From contig MU858379.1 in assembly GCA_033297075.1 (NCBI GenBank), positions 1 to 17,254 of the forward strand: DNA of 17,254 bases. Reading direction: 5' to 3'. The position numbers and the translations under genes are program-made. Shown piece after piece: positions 16,978-17,254 of this stretch. The stretch is from Rhypophila decipiens. Taxonomy: Eukaryota; Ascomycota; Sordariomycetes; Sordariales; Naviculisporaceae. The first letter of the stretch is position 1; each line of letters begins with the position of its first letter. Under the pieces are notes generated by a model that searched no databases, was not told the origin of the DNA, and was given only the letters and a program-made list of their open reading frames with translations.

Positions 16978-17012
16978 TAGTACCTCTAAAGTAGGATGTG
17001 GACCGGTAGCTC
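16978..17012 (+). repeat. Return of the 26-bp satellite after the 32-bp array
   Basis: ACCTCTAAAGTAGGATGTGG then ACCGG and TAGCTCTGGG match one unit and the start of a second of the 26-bp family. The 32-bp array is therefore embedded within the 26-bp array. Confidence 0.75.
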
Positions 17013-17254
17013 TGGGAATAAGGGAATTTTGTTAACTCTTTGATTTAAGAATACTAAGTTAAACGTTTCTTACCTGTCTAACTAAAGACCTTAATACCAT
17101 GTAAAATATCCTCAGATTTGGTAGATAAGTGGGTGGATTAGGAGTAGAAATCCTGCTAGTATACGCCAAGACCCCCACATGGAACCACCCCCATTTGGAA
17201 TCGGTATTTTCCACACCGCCATTCCACCACCACCCACTTTGAACATCAACAACT
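17013..17254. other. Right edge, no gene seen
   Basis: This AT-rich spacer becomes CA/CCACC-rich over the last ~80 bp (17165-17254). It resembles the 5' leader of a plus-strand gene starting beyond the window. No start codon with a long frame is seen. Confidence 0.3.

Noticed and set aside
16276..17254. Telomere
   Set aside because: No TTAGGG/CCCTAA tandem repeats are present, so there is no direct evidence for a chromosome end.

Overview
The window looks like nuclear DNA of a filamentous ascomycete, most likely a Sordariomycete. The introns are short (66-77 nt) with GTNNGT-like donors, CTRAC-type branch sites and YAG/AAG acceptors. Genes are monocistronic on both strands with long intergenic gaps. 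Several products belong to families I associate with such fungi: a tiny MCIQTF cysteine protein, an F-box protein with a Cys cluster, and a Thr/Ser-rich secreted protein with Kex2-like sites. I cannot name the species.

Layout. 163-1443 (+) is a 426-aa protein of unknown function. 2556-3180 (+) is a three-exon gene for a small secreted seven-cysteine protein. About 3406-4128 (-) is a broken ankyrin-repeat gene. 4152-4472 holds a 56-bp direct repeat enclosing a tRNA-like (SINE-like) segment. 4785-5941 (+) is a two-exon metallo-beta-lactamase-fold hydrolase. 5942-8880 is about 3 kb with no convincing large gene, only short weak ORFs and palindromic sites. 8882-9661 (+) is a Thr/Ser-rich secreted protein whose annotated start appears out of frame with its signal peptide, and its stop codon lies in a degenerate ~147-bp tandem repeat. 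10359-11201 (-) is a kinase-like/APH-fold protein. 12114-12314 (+) and 12329-13213 (-) are tail-to-tail genes, 14 bp apart, for the MCIQTF protein and an F-box protein. 14506-15213 (-) is a 235-aa unknown protein. 15534-15737 (-) may encode a 67-aa membrane or secreted peptide. From about 16040 to 17012 the DNA is a mosaic of two interleaved minisatellites (26-bp and 32-bp units), interrupted by a hairpin-rich 151-bp insert.

The genes do not form an obvious operon or biosynthetic cluster. Two secreted proteins, a decaying ankyrin gene, tRNA-like debris and satellite arrays together suggest an accessory or subtelomere-like neighbourhood; that is inference. No rRNA gene, intact tRNA, CRISPR array or complete transposase was seen. 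The points most worth following are the frame conflict at 8882, the nested satellite mosaic with its structured insert, and the direct-repeat-flanked tRNA-like segment.
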